Of a stretch of 61,108 nt of DNA, positions 27,922 to 36,525 are shown piece by piece. Both the position numbers and the translations under genes were made by a program. The notes beneath the pieces were generated by a model that had not been told where the DNA came from, did not search any database, and worked only from the letters and a program-made list of their open reading frames with translations. Source of the stretch: an uncultured Bacteroidales bacterium (lineage in GTDB: Bacteria; Bacteroidota; Bacteroidia; Bacteroidales; Paludibacteraceae); contig CACZUS010000023.1 of assembly GCA_902784425.1 (NCBI GenBank), forward strand, positions 1-61,108. The letters run 5' to 3'. Each line of letters starts with the position of its first letter. Positions within the stretch are counted from its first letter, which is position 1.

Positions 27922-28650
27922 TTATTTCTTAACTATAGCCAACAATTCAACTTCGAAGAACAATGAAGTACCTGGCTCTATACCCATGCTTCCTTCATCT
28001 CCATAAGCCAAATCAGAAGGGATCCATACCTCATATTTTGATCCGACAGGCATCAATTGAAGTATCTCTGTCCATCCTTTGATAACACGATTCAAAGCGA
28101 ACTCTGCAGGTCCTCCATGTCTTTCTGAAGCATCAAAGACATTTCCATCAAGGAATTTACCAACATAATTCACTCTTACAACATCATCTACTTTTGGAAT
28201 TGCACCATTACCTTTAGTGATGACTCTATATTGCAATCCACTCTCAGTTACACGAACACCATCTTGAACTGAGTTCTTTCTCAAGATGCTATCGCCGATT
28301 ACTTTGTTCTTAGCTGCGATTTCTTTGTTCTTAGCAACTTGTTCTTCCTGTGCAGCAATTTGAAGTTTTCTAAAATAATTGCTTAATACTGTTTGCACTT
28401 CCTCTTCTGTCAAAAGAAGATTAGCTGTATCATTTGTGTAACTTGTCTCAAAACCTGCATTCAACACATCTACATTGATTGTGTCATTTCCTGGTATACT
28501 CTTTAATTGCATACCATTACTTACACCGATGGCATAACTTACAGAATCCATTTCAGATTCTAATTTAGTAACCTTAGATTTTTCAGGTGTACATGAAATC
28601 ACCCCAAGAGAAGTAGCCAACACAGTAGCTACGATGAACAATTTTTTCAT
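27922..28650 (-). CDS. FKBP-type peptidyl-prolyl isomerase, lipoprotein
   Basis: A 242-residue protein with lipobox LGVISC (Cys 20), an FkpA/Mip-type helical dimerisation domain (about 30-130) and a C-terminal FKBP domain (about 145-240). The FKBP core shows VRVNYVGKFLDGNVFDAS, VIKGWTEILQLMPVGSKYE and WIPSDLAYGDEG, keeping the Tyr, Asp, Trp and Tyr residues of the active site. It folds or chaperones envelope proteins. It is third in a run of three FKBP genes, 27 bases after its neighbour. Confidence 0.93.
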   Translation of the reverse strand: MKKLFIVATVLATSLGVISCTPEKSKVTKLESEMDSVSYAIGVSNGMQLKSIPGNDTINVDVLNAGFETSYTNDTANLLLTEEEVQTVLSNYFRKLQIAAQEEQVAKNKEIAAKNKVIGDSILRKNSVQDGVRVTESGLQYRVITKGNGAIPKVDDVVRVNYVGKFLDGNVFDASERHGGPAEFALNRVIKGWTEILQLMPVGSKYEVWIPSDLAYGDEGSMGIEPGTSLFFEVELLAIVKK

Positions 28651-28677
28651 TTTTTTGTTTTTAATTTATTACGTTTA

Positions 28678-29436
28678 TTATCTTTCAATTCTTTGATAAG
28701 CTGGGAATTGGAATTTCGCACCATTTTGAGCTGGCATTTGTGCCTTAGCGACATCCAACAATTCCACTTCAAAAATCAATACAGAATAAGGAGGGATAGA
28801 CCCTGCACCGCGACTTCCGTAACCTAATTCTTGAGGTATGTAGAACTTATATTTAGATCCTACCGACATGAGTTGCAAGCCCTCTGTCCATCCTGGGATA
28901 ACCTTACCCAACTCAAAGACAATTGGTTCTTTAGAGCTATCGAATACAGTGCCATCCACCAAGGTTCCTTTGTAGTTCACCTTCACCTTGTCATTGGCTG
29001 TCGGTTTGATACCCTTTGTCTCTTTAATTACCTCATATTGAAGACCGCTGGCAGTCACCTTCACATTTGGATTCTTCTTATTCTCTTCCAAGAACAACTT
29101 GCCTTTCGCCTTTGCCTTTTCTACCTCTATCTCTTGCGCAGCACGCAAATAGTTTTGAATGAGGTCACCTGTTTGATCTTGTTTGATAGCTAACGCGGTG
29201 GTATCATTGGTAAAGACTTTAGAGAATGCCTCAAACAAGATTGTCTCATTGAATGGTCCACCTGGCAAATGTGAAATGTTCTCACGAACACTCTTAGCAA
29301 ATTCCATGCCCATTGCATAACTAACGGAATCCTTGGCAGTGGTCAGTTTCGCCTGATTCGCCGACTTTGATGGTTTAGCCTCAACCATAGAAACTGAGAA
29401 GGCTGTGGCCAATAATAAGAATCCTATTTTCTTCAT
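28678..29436 (-). CDS. FKBP-type peptidyl-prolyl isomerase, periplasmic
   Basis: A 252-residue protein with a cleavable signal peptide (cut near MVEAKPSK), a helical dimerisation domain and an FKBP domain containing VKVNYKGTLVDGTVFDSS, VIPGWTEGLQLMSVGSKYK and FYIPQELGYGSRGAGSIPP. The last 20 residues (AQNGAKFQFPAYQRIER) are an extra tail. It is second of three paralogues; the genes differ mainly in export signals (cytosolic, secreted, lipidated). Confidence 0.93.
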   Translation of the reverse strand: MKKIGFLLLATAFSVSMVEAKPSKSANQAKLTTAKDSVSYAMGMEFAKSVRENISHLPGGPFNETILFEAFSKVFTNDTTALAIKQDQTGDLIQNYLRAAQEIEVEKAKAKGKLFLEENKKNPNVKVTASGLQYEVIKETKGIKPTANDKVKVNYKGTLVDGTVFDSSKEPIVFELGKVIPGWTEGLQLMSVGSKYKFYIPQELGYGSRGAGSIPPYSVLIFEVELLDVAKAQMPAQNGAKFQFPAYQRIER

Positions 29437-29451
29437 ATTGAATATATTTTG

Positions 29452-30039
29452 TTACTTAACGATTTCTAGCAATTCAACGTCAAATATCAATGCCTCGTTT
29501 GGTCCAATCACATCACCTGCACCATGAACTCCATATGCAAGTTCAGATGGAATAAACAATCTCCATTTTGAGCCAACTGGCATCAATTGTAGGGCCTCTA
29601 CCCATCCTGATATCACTTGATTAACAGGGAAATCTGCTGGTTGATTTCTCTGATATGAACTATCAAATACTCTACCTTCTATCAAGCGTCCTTCATAATG
29701 GCAACGTACAGTATCCGTTTCCGATGGTTTTGCTCCATTTCCTTGCTTGATAATCTCATATTGCAAACCACTCGCCGTTGTAATCACCTCACTTCTTTTC
29801 TTGTTTTCACTCAAAAAGGCTTCACCCTTCTTCTTGTTCTGTTCATCAGCTTTCTGTTGCAACTCAGCAAAATAATTGTTTAAAAGATTTTTTGCCTCTT
29901 CTGATGTCATGGATGTTGGCTGTTGATTGTATACCTCTGATACAGCCTTCATAAACTCATCCATATTTAAATTCTCAAAGCCTGATGCCTTAAGATTGTT
30001 GGCCATTGATAGACCTAAAGCATAACTAATTTTATCCAT
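29452..30039 (-). CDS. FKBP-type peptidyl-prolyl isomerase, cytosolic-looking
   Basis: A 195-residue protein lacking a signal peptide. MDKISYALGLSMANNLKASG begins the helical domain, and the FKBP domain shows VRCHYEGRLIEGRVFDSS, VISGWVEALQLMPVGSKWR and LFIPSELAYGVHGAG. I choose the ATG at 30039: the TACCTTTG box at 30061-30068 would leave too little leader for the ATG eight codons further upstream. First gene of the FKBP operon. Confidence 0.9.
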   Translation of the reverse strand: MDKISYALGLSMANNLKASGFENLNMDEFMKAVSEVYNQQPTSMTSEEAKNLLNNYFAELQQKADEQNKKKGEAFLSENKKRSEVITTASGLQYEIIKQGNGAKPSETDTVRCHYEGRLIEGRVFDSSYQRNQPADFPVNQVISGWVEALQLMPVGSKWRLFIPSELAYGVHGAGDVIGPNEALIFDVELLEIVK

Positions 30040-30060
30040 TCTTTTTTTATTTTTACCCCA

Positions 30061-30128
30061 CAAAGGTAAAAGATTTTATCTTATAAACACAAAAACTCGT
30101 CTTTTAATCAATAAAATAATTACCTTTG
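30061..30128. promoter_or_regulatory. Divergent promoters for the FKBP operon and the lipid cluster
   Basis: TACCTTTG occurs on the minus strand at 30068-30061 (toward the FKBP genes) and on the plus strand at 30121-30128 (toward the DUF4268 gene at 30148). The 52 bases between them are AT-rich. Neither has a clear -33 TTG, so regulation by a bound protein is possible. Confidence 0.6.
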
Positions 30129-30147
30129 TGCGAAAAAAAACTTAGAC

Positions 30148-30633
30148 ATGTACTCCAAAGAAGAGGTAAAACAGTTGAAAAGAGACTTCTGGAATGGCTT
30201 TGACTCCTTTTGCGAGAACTTGCCCCGCTTCAAATACAGAAAAAAGAAGTGGATCCTTTACAACACCAAAATCAAAGGTGTGGAACTCAAGTTCGATGCA
30301 AATCGTGAGGGCGCTTATGTCATTCTAGAATTCAACGATCATAACGAGGACAAACGGTTGAAGAAAATGGCCACCCTCGAAAAATACAGAGTCGTTTTCG
30401 ACCAATACTTTGGAGATGCCATCTGGGAACTCAACTACGAGAAACCTTGTGGCACCATGGTGTCAAGGATCTATAAGTTTCAAGGCGGACTGGACATTCA
30501 CAGACGAGAGCAATGGAGCGAATTCTATCCATTCTTATCCAAAGAGATGTGTCATTTAGAACGTGCTTTCAAAGAGATGAAGGATTTGCTGGAAGATGAT
30601 GACGAATCAACAACTGGCACTGAATTATTATAA
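30148..30633 (+). CDS. DUF4268 family protein
   Basis: A 161-residue soluble protein matching the DUF4268 pattern: KRDFWNGFDSFC near the start, KKWILYNTKIKGVELKFDAN in the middle and HRREQWSEFYPFL near residue 125. The fold is nuclease-like in related proteins, but no function is established. It lies behind the divergent promoter at 30121 and may be the first gene of the transcript that continues into the lipid cluster 54 bases later. That gap contains an AAGGTG...CACCTT inverted repeat around one copy of the dispersed motif. Confidence 0.7.
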   Translation: MYSKEEVKQLKRDFWNGFDSFCENLPRFKYRKKKWILYNTKIKGVELKFDANREGAYVILEFNDHNEDKRLKKMATLEKYRVVFDQYFGDAIWELNYEKPCGTMVSRIYKFQGGLDIHRREQWSEFYPFLSKEMCHLERAFKEMKDLLEDDDESTTGTELL

Positions 30634-30641
30634 GGTGATTG

Positions 30642-30660
30642 TCTATAGAACCCACCTTAA
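30642..30660 (+). repeat. Dispersed TTATAGAACCCACCTTA motif, representative copy
   Basis: TCTATAGAACCCACCTTAA lies between the DUF4268 gene and the acyltransferase gene. Related copies: plus strand 108-126, 11724-11743, 19499-19517 and 51332-51349; minus strand 27713-27731 and 49134-49150. All are intergenic or in leaders. The shared core is TTATAnAACYCnCCTT. Confidence 0.5.
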
Positions 30661-30687
30661 ATTAACATAAACGAAACGGTTGCATAC

Positions 30688-31599
30688 GTGAAAGAGAAAG
30701 AAGAAGAGAAAAAATGGGAAGGTAAAACTGGCGGTGGTCAGTTCGGACAACAATTCCTGCTTCGTTTCCTGAAGCGGGTGGATGTTTGTTACCTCTACCC
30801 TGTACTTTACCTAGTCATTCCTTTCTACCTTATCTTCGCCGCTAAGGGGAGAAACGCTATTTATCGCTATTTTAGAGATCGCCACCAATATTCTCGTTGG
30901 AAATCAACTTGGTGTACCTACAAGAACCATATTATCTTCGGAAAAATCGTTCTCGATAAATTCGCCCTTATGGCTGGCAACAAAGACCAATTCAAGTTGC
31001 ATTTCCCAGGCAATTGCATCCGCGAGATGTTAGGGAAAGATGCCGGATTCATCATTGCGAGTGCGCACATGGGTAATCTGGAGTTGTCGGGACTAAGCAT
31101 TCCTCATGGCAGGAAAAGATTGAACACCATCATTTTCGGTGGCGAAAGAGCTGAATTTCAGAAGAAACGCAACGATGCCTTCGGCGAAATGGACGTCAAC
31201 CTCATCCCCGTCAAAGAGGACATGTCTCACCTTTTTGCCATCAAAGAGGCTATCGACAATAATGAAGTGGTGGTCATCCCTTGCGATAGAATCTACGGCA
31301 GTTCTAAAAGCATCACCTGCACGCTCCTAAACGGAACAGCGCAGCTGCCTCAGGGTCCCTTCAGACTGTCCGCTCAACTGGGAGCACCCATCTTCACTCT
31401 CTTCATCATGAAAGAGAAAGATAATAGCTACACCGTATACGAAGACTTCATTGATATTCACAACGAACTCCCCAACTCCATTCAACGTGCCGAAGCCATG
31501 GCTAAAGACTTTGCAAAAATAATGGAAAGGAAAATGATTGAATATCCCACTCAGTGGTTCAACTTTTTCCCTTATTGGAACGATGACAACAAACAATAA
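30688..31599 (+). CDS. LpxL/HtrB-like lipid acyltransferase of the aryl-polyene-like cluster
   Basis: A 303-residue membrane-associated acyltransferase starting at GTG 30688. After a charged N terminus comes one hydrophobic helix (YLYPVLYLVIPFYLIFA, about 30-50). The catalytic HxxxxE motif is in ASAHMGNLELSG, and the companion block VIPCDRIYGSS follows about 70 residues later. Family members transfer acyl chains from ACP to lipid A or related acceptors. In aryl polyene clusters such an enzyme attaches the polyene to its lipid anchor. The methyltransferase gene follows after 15 bases. Confidence 0.85.
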   Translation: MKEKEEEKKWEGKTGGGQFGQQFLLRFLKRVDVCYLYPVLYLVIPFYLIFAAKGRNAIYRYFRDRHQYSRWKSTWCTYKNHIIFGKIVLDKFALMAGNKDQFKLHFPGNCIREMLGKDAGFIIASAHMGNLELSGLSIPHGRKRLNTIIFGGERAEFQKKRNDAFGEMDVNLIPVKEDMSHLFAIKEAIDNNEVVVIPCDRIYGSSKSITCTLLNGTAQLPQGPFRLSAQLGAPIFTLFIMKEKDNSYTVYEDFIDIHNELPNSIQRAEAMAKDFAKIMERKMIEYPTQWFNFFPYWNDDNKQ

Positions 31600-31614
31600 A
31601 ATGAAAATATAAAA

Positions 31615-32706
31615 ATGAAACTAGAATCTCCACAGAAAGAAAAGTACTCAAAGGATAGTCTAACTGCCCTTGAAGCACAACGCTTGGCTCATGAGATCGC
31701 ATTTGGACCCATTGTTTTCCAAGTATCTCGCTTGATGATTAAATTTGGTATTTTACAAATGTTGGACGACAGCAAAGATGGATTAACCATCGACGAAGTT
31801 GCCCAAAAATGTAATATATCTCATTATGGTGCGCAATGTCTTTTAGAGGCATCCCTCACCATTGGTACCGTCTTGGTTAAGGATGATAAATTCATCATTT
31901 CAAAAGCAGGATGGTTCTTGATGAATGATCAAGCTGCGAGAGTAAACCTCGATTTCAATCATGATGTGAACTACTTGGGTCTATTCCATTTGGAAGAGGC
32001 CATCAAAGAGGGAAAACCTGCGGGATTAAAAGTATTCGGAAACTGGCCAACCATCTACGAAGGTCTATCCAGTCTTCCTCCTCAAGTGCAAGACAGCTGG
32101 TTCGGATTCGACCACTTCTATTCCAACTGTTCATTCCAACAAGCTATGGAAATCGTATTCAAAGATGGAGGGAAAGGAAAGAAATTGTTGGATGTGGGTG
32201 GAAACACCGGTCGCTTTGCCACAGAGTGTGTCAACTTCAACGACAATGTGGAGGTGACAATCATGGACCTACCTCAACAATTGGAACTGATGAGAGAGAA
32301 GACCAAAGACGTCAAAGGAAAAGATCGTATTCACGGATTGGGCGTCAACCTATTGGATCCAAAGGTGGCATTTCCAACAGGCTTTGATGTGATGTGGATG
32401 AGTCAGTTCCTGGATTGCTTCAGCGAAGAAGAGGTGATCAGCATACTCACTCGTGCTAGCAAAGCGATGGACTCCAACGCAAGATTATACATCATGGAGA
32501 CATTCTGGGATCGTCAACGATTCGAGACAGCTTCCTACTGTTTGGCACTAACAAGTATCTATTTCACTGCAATGGCCAACGGAAATAGCAAAATGTATTA
32601 TTCATACGATATGTTTCGCTGCATAGAGGCAGCTGGATTAACCATCGACACCATCCACGACGGATTAGGTCAAGGTCATAGTTTGGTTGTCTGCAAAAAA
32701 GCATAA
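31615..32706 (+). CDS. SAM-dependent O-methyltransferase (acetylserotonin OMT type)
   Basis: A 363-residue enzyme. A winged-helix dimerisation domain (about 20-110, FGILQMLDDSKDGLTIDEVAQK) precedes a class I methyltransferase domain with motif I LLDVGGNTGRFA near residue 190 and VTIMDLPQQLELM as motif II. This class O-methylates aromatic hydroxyls, which would suit an aryl head group in an aryl polyene. It sits within the cluster, 15 bases after the acyltransferase and 12 before the dehydratase. Confidence 0.88.
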   Translation: MKLESPQKEKYSKDSLTALEAQRLAHEIAFGPIVFQVSRLMIKFGILQMLDDSKDGLTIDEVAQKCNISHYGAQCLLEASLTIGTVLVKDDKFIISKAGWFLMNDQAARVNLDFNHDVNYLGLFHLEEAIKEGKPAGLKVFGNWPTIYEGLSSLPPQVQDSWFGFDHFYSNCSFQQAMEIVFKDGGKGKKLLDVGGNTGRFATECVNFNDNVEVTIMDLPQQLELMREKTKDVKGKDRIHGLGVNLLDPKVAFPTGFDVMWMSQFLDCFSEEEVISILTRASKAMDSNARLYIMETFWDRQRFETASYCLALTSIYFTAMANGNSKMYYSYDMFRCIEAAGLTIDTIHDGLGQGHSLVVCKKA

Positions 32707-32718
32707 GGAAAATAGCAT

Positions 32719-33156
32719 ATGGAACTACTTCCAATAGAATCTTATCTTCCCCAGAAACATCCATTCATCTTTATCGAAAAGATGAGTGACGTTGATAGAA
32801 ACAAGTGTCGAGGAGAACTTACCATCAAAGAGGATAATGTTTTAGTGAACGATGGGTATTTCATAGAGTCGGGTATTTTGGAAAACATCGCACAGACATG
32901 TGCCGCCCACATCGGGTATGTGGAGATCCATATTCGCAAAAACCCACACATCCGCATAGGCATGGTGGCACAAATCAAAGAAATGGAGATTTACCGCTAT
33001 CCGAAAGTGGGAGAATCCATCTCGACAACCGTGGAGGAGATTGAAAATTACGGAGATCTCTCCATCTACAAAGCGACAGTCATTAATTCGGATAAGGAGA
33101 CAGAAGTGATGGCAGAAGGAGAAATCAGAGTAGTATTAACAGATAAGATTGGTTAA
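32719..33156 (+). CDS. Hotdog 3-hydroxyacyl-ACP dehydratase, FabZ/ApeP-like
   Basis: A 145-residue hotdog-fold protein. IESYLPQKHPFIFIEKMSDV carries the family histidine, and IESGILENIAQTCAAHIGY is the central hotdog helix with the acidic partner residue. It would dehydrate 3-hydroxyacyl-ACP intermediates to the trans-2-enoyl form, as required to build conjugated double bonds. The next gene starts three bases after its stop. Confidence 0.82.
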   Translation: MELLPIESYLPQKHPFIFIEKMSDVDRNKCRGELTIKEDNVLVNDGYFIESGILENIAQTCAAHIGYVEIHIRKNPHIRIGMVAQIKEMEIYRYPKVGESISTTVEEIENYGDLSIYKATVINSDKETEVMAEGEIRVVLTDKIG

Positions 33157-33159
33157 ATC

Positions 33160-34299
33160 ATGATATACAAAATCAGCGACAACATCATTTCTCCACTTGG
33201 CTATAGTTCCGAGGAGAACTACGAGAACATGAAGAAGGGTCTCACAAAAGGGACTCTTCATCATAATGCATTTGGTCTTCCTGAACCATTCTACGGTTCG
33301 TTACTGAACTGGGATGAGGTGGAGTCTCAATTTGCACAGCTACCCTCCAAGGGCATTCGCTATACCAGATTTGAAAAGCTTGCCATCTTATCTGCTCACA
33401 AGGCACTTGAAAAAACGCAGATAGATCCAAGCAGCAAAGAGGTTCTCTTCGTATTATCTTCCACCAAAGGAAACATACAACTATTAGAAAACCTCGATGG
33501 ATTCGATAAAAATCGCATCAACATGGGAGTCTCTGCTGATCTATTAGGTGCATACTTCGGCAACCCCAATCCAGTCATGGTGATCAGCAATGCCTGCACC
33601 TCTGGCGTGGTGGCACAGATCTATGCTAAAGAGATGATGGAGGCAAAAGGATACAACTATGCAGTGGTGGTCGGAGCTGATATACTCTGCAAATTCGTCA
33701 TCTCAGGCTTCCAATCCTTCAAAGCACTCTCACCAGAACAATGCAAACCTTTCGATTTGAATCGTCAAGGACTCAATCTCGGTGAAGGTGCAGCAACCAT
33801 TATCCTACAAAAAGGTGATTCTGTTCCATCTGGAGCACTCTCCATTTTAGGAACAGGCAACCGAAATGACGCCAACCACATCTCTGGACCATCTCGTACC
33901 GGCGAGGGCTTATTCAACGCCATCACAGCAACCTATGCGAGTGGATTGGCTGAGAAAGCATCGTTATCCTTTATCAATGCACATGGAACCGCCACTCCTT
34001 ATAACGATGATATGGAGTCGTGGGCAATCAGTCGAAGTGGATTGGAAGAGGTCTACACCAATAGTCTGAAAGGATTCCTCGGTCACACGTTAGGTGCAGC
34101 GGGAGTACTCGAGTGCGTCATCTCATGTCATGCACTGAAGGAGGGAGTAATTCTACCAACGTTGGGACATGAGACCAAAGGTGTAGTGAAAGAGATGACC
34201 GTCAACACGGAACTACGAAAAGGAAACGGCACCAGTTTCTTGAAAATCATTTCTGGATTCGGAGGCAGCAATGCCGCCATCATATATGGAATAAAATGA
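33160..34299 (+). CDS. Beta-ketoacyl-ACP synthase (KS), first of the cluster
   Basis: A 379-residue thiolase-fold condensing enzyme of the FabF type. The Cys-His-His triad is intact: Cys146 in ISNACTSG, His275 in INAHGTAT and His309 in GFLGHTLGAAG, with Lys304 nearby. GLNLGEGAA is also conserved. The N-terminal sheet (MIYKISDNIISPLG) is slightly short. It overlaps the next gene by four bases (ATGA), so the two are translationally coupled. Confidence 0.9.
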   Translation: MIYKISDNIISPLGYSSEENYENMKKGLTKGTLHHNAFGLPEPFYGSLLNWDEVESQFAQLPSKGIRYTRFEKLAILSAHKALEKTQIDPSSKEVLFVLSSTKGNIQLLENLDGFDKNRINMGVSADLLGAYFGNPNPVMVISNACTSGVVAQIYAKEMMEAKGYNYAVVVGADILCKFVISGFQSFKALSPEQCKPFDLNRQGLNLGEGAATIILQKGDSVPSGALSILGTGNRNDANHISGPSRTGEGLFNAITATYASGLAEKASLSFINAHGTATPYNDDMESWAISRSGLEEVYTNSLKGFLGHTLGAAGVLECVISCHALKEGVILPTLGHETKGVVKEMTVNTELRKGNGTSFLKIISGFGGSNAAIIYGIK

Positions 34300-34958
34300 A
34301 AAGAACATTACTCATCATCACCACCATTCTTCTCGGCGTTCTTCTGACAGGTTGTTCAAAAAACGCTCAAAAGAGCCCTATTGAGGTAGCCATGCCGATG
34401 ATAAACAATTGCTCCAAGCTTCACACGGCTCAATACAACGTGCATAAGATTCTCACCTACGAGGATATGACCGCCATTGAGGGATCCCTCTTTTTCGAGA
34501 AGATATCAATTCCTATTCCAGGAGAGCGCAAGTTGGTGATACCTATCGACGCCACCATCCAGGCCTACATCGATTTCAGTCAGATCACCAAAGAAAACAT
34601 AAATGTGGACAGTGAGGGGAAAAAGGTGACCATCACCCTCCCCAACCCACAGATTGTACTCTCATCTGCCAAGATTGATTACAAGAATGAGAAACAATAT
34701 CTCTCATGGAATCGATCTAAATTCTCGAACGAGGAGAAAGAGAATTTCCTCCGACAAGGAAGAGCCAGTATTTTAGCAAGCATGGCCAACAGCGACATCA
34801 TTGATCGCAGTCGAGTCAACGCATTCAAAACGCTACAGCCTATTTTAGTCGCAGCAGGTTTTTCTCCCGAGAATATAACCGTCACTTTTTCCGATGAAAT
34901 CGAGAAAAACAAACATTCTGAGGGAATCATCAAACAACTAAGTATCATAGAAGACTAA
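34296..34958 (+). CDS. DUF4230 lipoprotein
   Basis: A 220-residue protein with lipobox LGVLLTGC (Cys near 20) and the DUF4230 pattern: a Tyr-rich start (LHTAQYNVHKILTYED), LVIPIDATIQAYIDFSQ, VTITLPNPQIVLS, and a C-terminal helix before ITVTFSDE. DUF4230 proteins are small envelope proteins of unknown role. This one is directly coupled to the ketosynthase and followed by a second DUF4230 protein, so both probably act at the membrane on the cluster's product. Confidence 0.75.
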   Translation: MKRTLLIITTILLGVLLTGCSKNAQKSPIEVAMPMINNCSKLHTAQYNVHKILTYEDMTAIEGSLFFEKISIPIPGERKLVIPIDATIQAYIDFSQITKENINVDSEGKKVTITLPNPQIVLSSAKIDYKNEKQYLSWNRSKFSNEEKENFLRQGRASILASMANSDIIDRSRVNAFKTLQPILVAAGFSPENITVTFSDEIEKNKHSEGIIKQLSIIED

Positions 34959-34969
34959 TACGAACAGAT

Positions 34970-35602
34970 ATGGCACTCACAAACAAGAGCACAACCAAAA
35001 AGAGACAATCTCGCAACAAAAATTTCGTCACCGACGAGATGGTGAGAAGTCCATGGTTTTGGGTAGGACTTGTCATTTTAGGATTAATTTACTTTTTCTT
35101 CCTTCGCGATTCAGGCAATGAGAAGAAAAAAGCGACCATCGACGAGACCCCTACCTGTATCACCTCCATTAAGGAGATTGCCGAATGGGAGTTTCTGACA
35201 CTTCAAATAGAAGAGTTTGTCGACACCACCGTCAACAAGAAGCTATCGTCTGCACAAGCCGTCAAGATCTACAAAGGAACGGCAAGGTTGGGCATCAACA
35301 CCAAGAAAGCCAATAAAAATTGGATTGTCTGTGAAGGGGAGAAGGCCACTATCACATTGCCCGAGATAGAGTTGTTAGACAAGTCGATCATCGACGACAC
35401 ACAGACGCGCACCTTTTACGAAACGGGCACCATCAGTGCCACCGTCAAAGAGAAGATGTTGCAAAGCGCCAAAAAGAAGATGAAGGCGACAGCCCTCCAA
35501 AAGGAGAACATCGCCATAGCCGAGGAGAACGCTAAAACTGAGTTCAAAAACATCTTCACCGCATTAGGTTACAAAACAGTTCAAATATCATTCAAAAAAT
35601 AA
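34970..35602 (+). CDS. Second DUF4230 protein, single membrane anchor
   Basis: A 210-residue protein with a basic N terminus, one transmembrane helix (FWVGLVILGLIYFFFLR, about 31-47) and the same domain outline as its neighbour: WEFLTLQIEEFVDTT, GTARLGINTKKA, ATITLPEIELLDKS, and a final TALGYKTVQISFKK. It lies 11 bases after the first DUF4230 gene and overlaps the next gene by one base (TAATG). The two are probably an ancient duplication with different anchoring (lipid versus helix). Confidence 0.75.
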   Translation: MALTNKSTTKKRQSRNKNFVTDEMVRSPWFWVGLVILGLIYFFFLRDSGNEKKKATIDETPTCITSIKEIAEWEFLTLQIEEFVDTTVNKKLSSAQAVKIYKGTARLGINTKKANKNWIVCEGEKATITLPEIELLDKSIIDDTQTRTFYETGTISATVKEKMLQSAKKKMKATALQKENIAIAEENAKTEFKNIFTALGYKTVQISFKK

Positions 35603-36228
35603 TGACTGAATTATACATACAATCAGCAGTTCGCATCACTTCAGACCAAGTCTGGGTGAACGGGGAGAAGGCAAACATCACGCGCGAGAAAGAGAGTGCG
35701 TGGCTGACTGACATCTATCGTCATTTAGGGATTCAATATCCTAAATTTTTCAAGATGGACAATCTCTGCAAAGCAGGCTTTTTAGCGTCAGAATTCGCCA
35801 TGAAAGGGACAAATTTGGAACCTTCAGAAGAGAAAAGAGACTGGTCAGTGTTACTGTTCAATCGTTCCTCATCACTCGACAACGATCAGAACTATCAGAA
35901 GACGATAGCCGACTCTTCCAACTACTTTCCAAGTCCTGCCGTATTCGTCTATACGCTATCCAACATTGTGACGGGCGAGATTGCCATCCGCAACAAAATC
36001 ATGGGTGAGAGTTGTTCCTACATCATGGAGAAATTCGATGAAGAATTGCTGTATGAAAACGGGCTCATCGGTCTATCCGAAGGGAAAGGCATCAACAACC
36101 TCCTGATCGGATGGGTTGAGTACATTGACGGAAAATGCGATGTCTTATTGTTCCACGTAAGCAGGGAAAAGAACGCCAATACCATTTGTTCATGGAATAA
36201 TATTGGTATAAAAAAATTTTTTTTATAA
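35602..36228 (+). CDS. Half-length ketosynthase-like protein without catalytic residues
   Basis: A 208-residue protein resembling only the N-terminal half of a condensing enzyme (thiolase fold). FPSPAVFVYTLSNIVTGEIA corresponds to the strand-helix region that carries the active-site cysteine in true ketosynthases, but no cysteine is present there, and the His-containing half is missing. It is the kind of KS fragment seen in aryl polyene clusters, possibly a structural or regulatory partner. The ACP promoter overlaps its last codons. Confidence 0.55.
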   Translation: MTELYIQSAVRITSDQVWVNGEKANITREKESAWLTDIYRHLGIQYPKFFKMDNLCKAGFLASEFAMKGTNLEPSEEKRDWSVLLFNRSSSLDNDQNYQKTIADSSNYFPSPAVFVYTLSNIVTGEIAIRNKIMGESCSYIMEKFDEELLYENGLIGLSEGKGINNLLIGWVEYIDGKCDVLLFHVSREKNANTICSWNNIGIKKFFL

Positions 36229-36233
36229 ATTTG
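36203..36233 (+). promoter_or_regulatory. Internal promoter before the ACP gene
   Basis: TTG at 36203-36205, a 20-base spacer and TAAATTTG at 36226-36233 match the phylum consensus. The element straddles the end of the half-KS gene (stop at 36228). Transcription would start near 36240, about 23 bases before the ACP ATG, giving extra output of ACP and downstream genes. Confidence 0.6.
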
Positions 36234-36262
36234 CGAAAGTATTAAACATAGTAGAATTGTGT

Positions 36263-36520
36263 ATGGACGCATTAGTACAAGAATTAAAAGAAAAAGTTAT
36301 CCAAGCACTTAACTTGGAAGACGTAACGCCAGACGACATCGATGCTAACGCACCTCTATTTGGGGAAGGTTTGGGGTTGGATTCCATTGACGCACTAGAA
36401 CTGATCGTGTTGATGGAACGTAATTACGGCATAAAACTTAAGAATGCCAATGAAGGAAAAGATATTTTCAAATCCATTCAAGTAATGGCTGACTATATTT
36501 CCAAAAACAGGACAAAATAA
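36263..36520 (+). CDS. Acyl carrier protein
   Basis: An 85-residue ACP starting MDALVQELKEKVIQAL. The phosphopantetheine-attachment serine is in GLGLDSIDALEL near residue 38, and the rest keeps the four-helix acidic pattern. No phosphopantetheinyl transferase is encoded in the window, so activation must use one from elsewhere. The true start is the ATG at 36263, placed by the internal promoter. A ketosynthase gene follows five bases later. Confidence 0.93.
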   Translation: MDALVQELKEKVIQALNLEDVTPDDIDANAPLFGEGLGLDSIDALELIVLMERNYGIKLKNANEGKDIFKSIQVMADYISKNRTK

Positions 36521-36525
36521 GTTTG

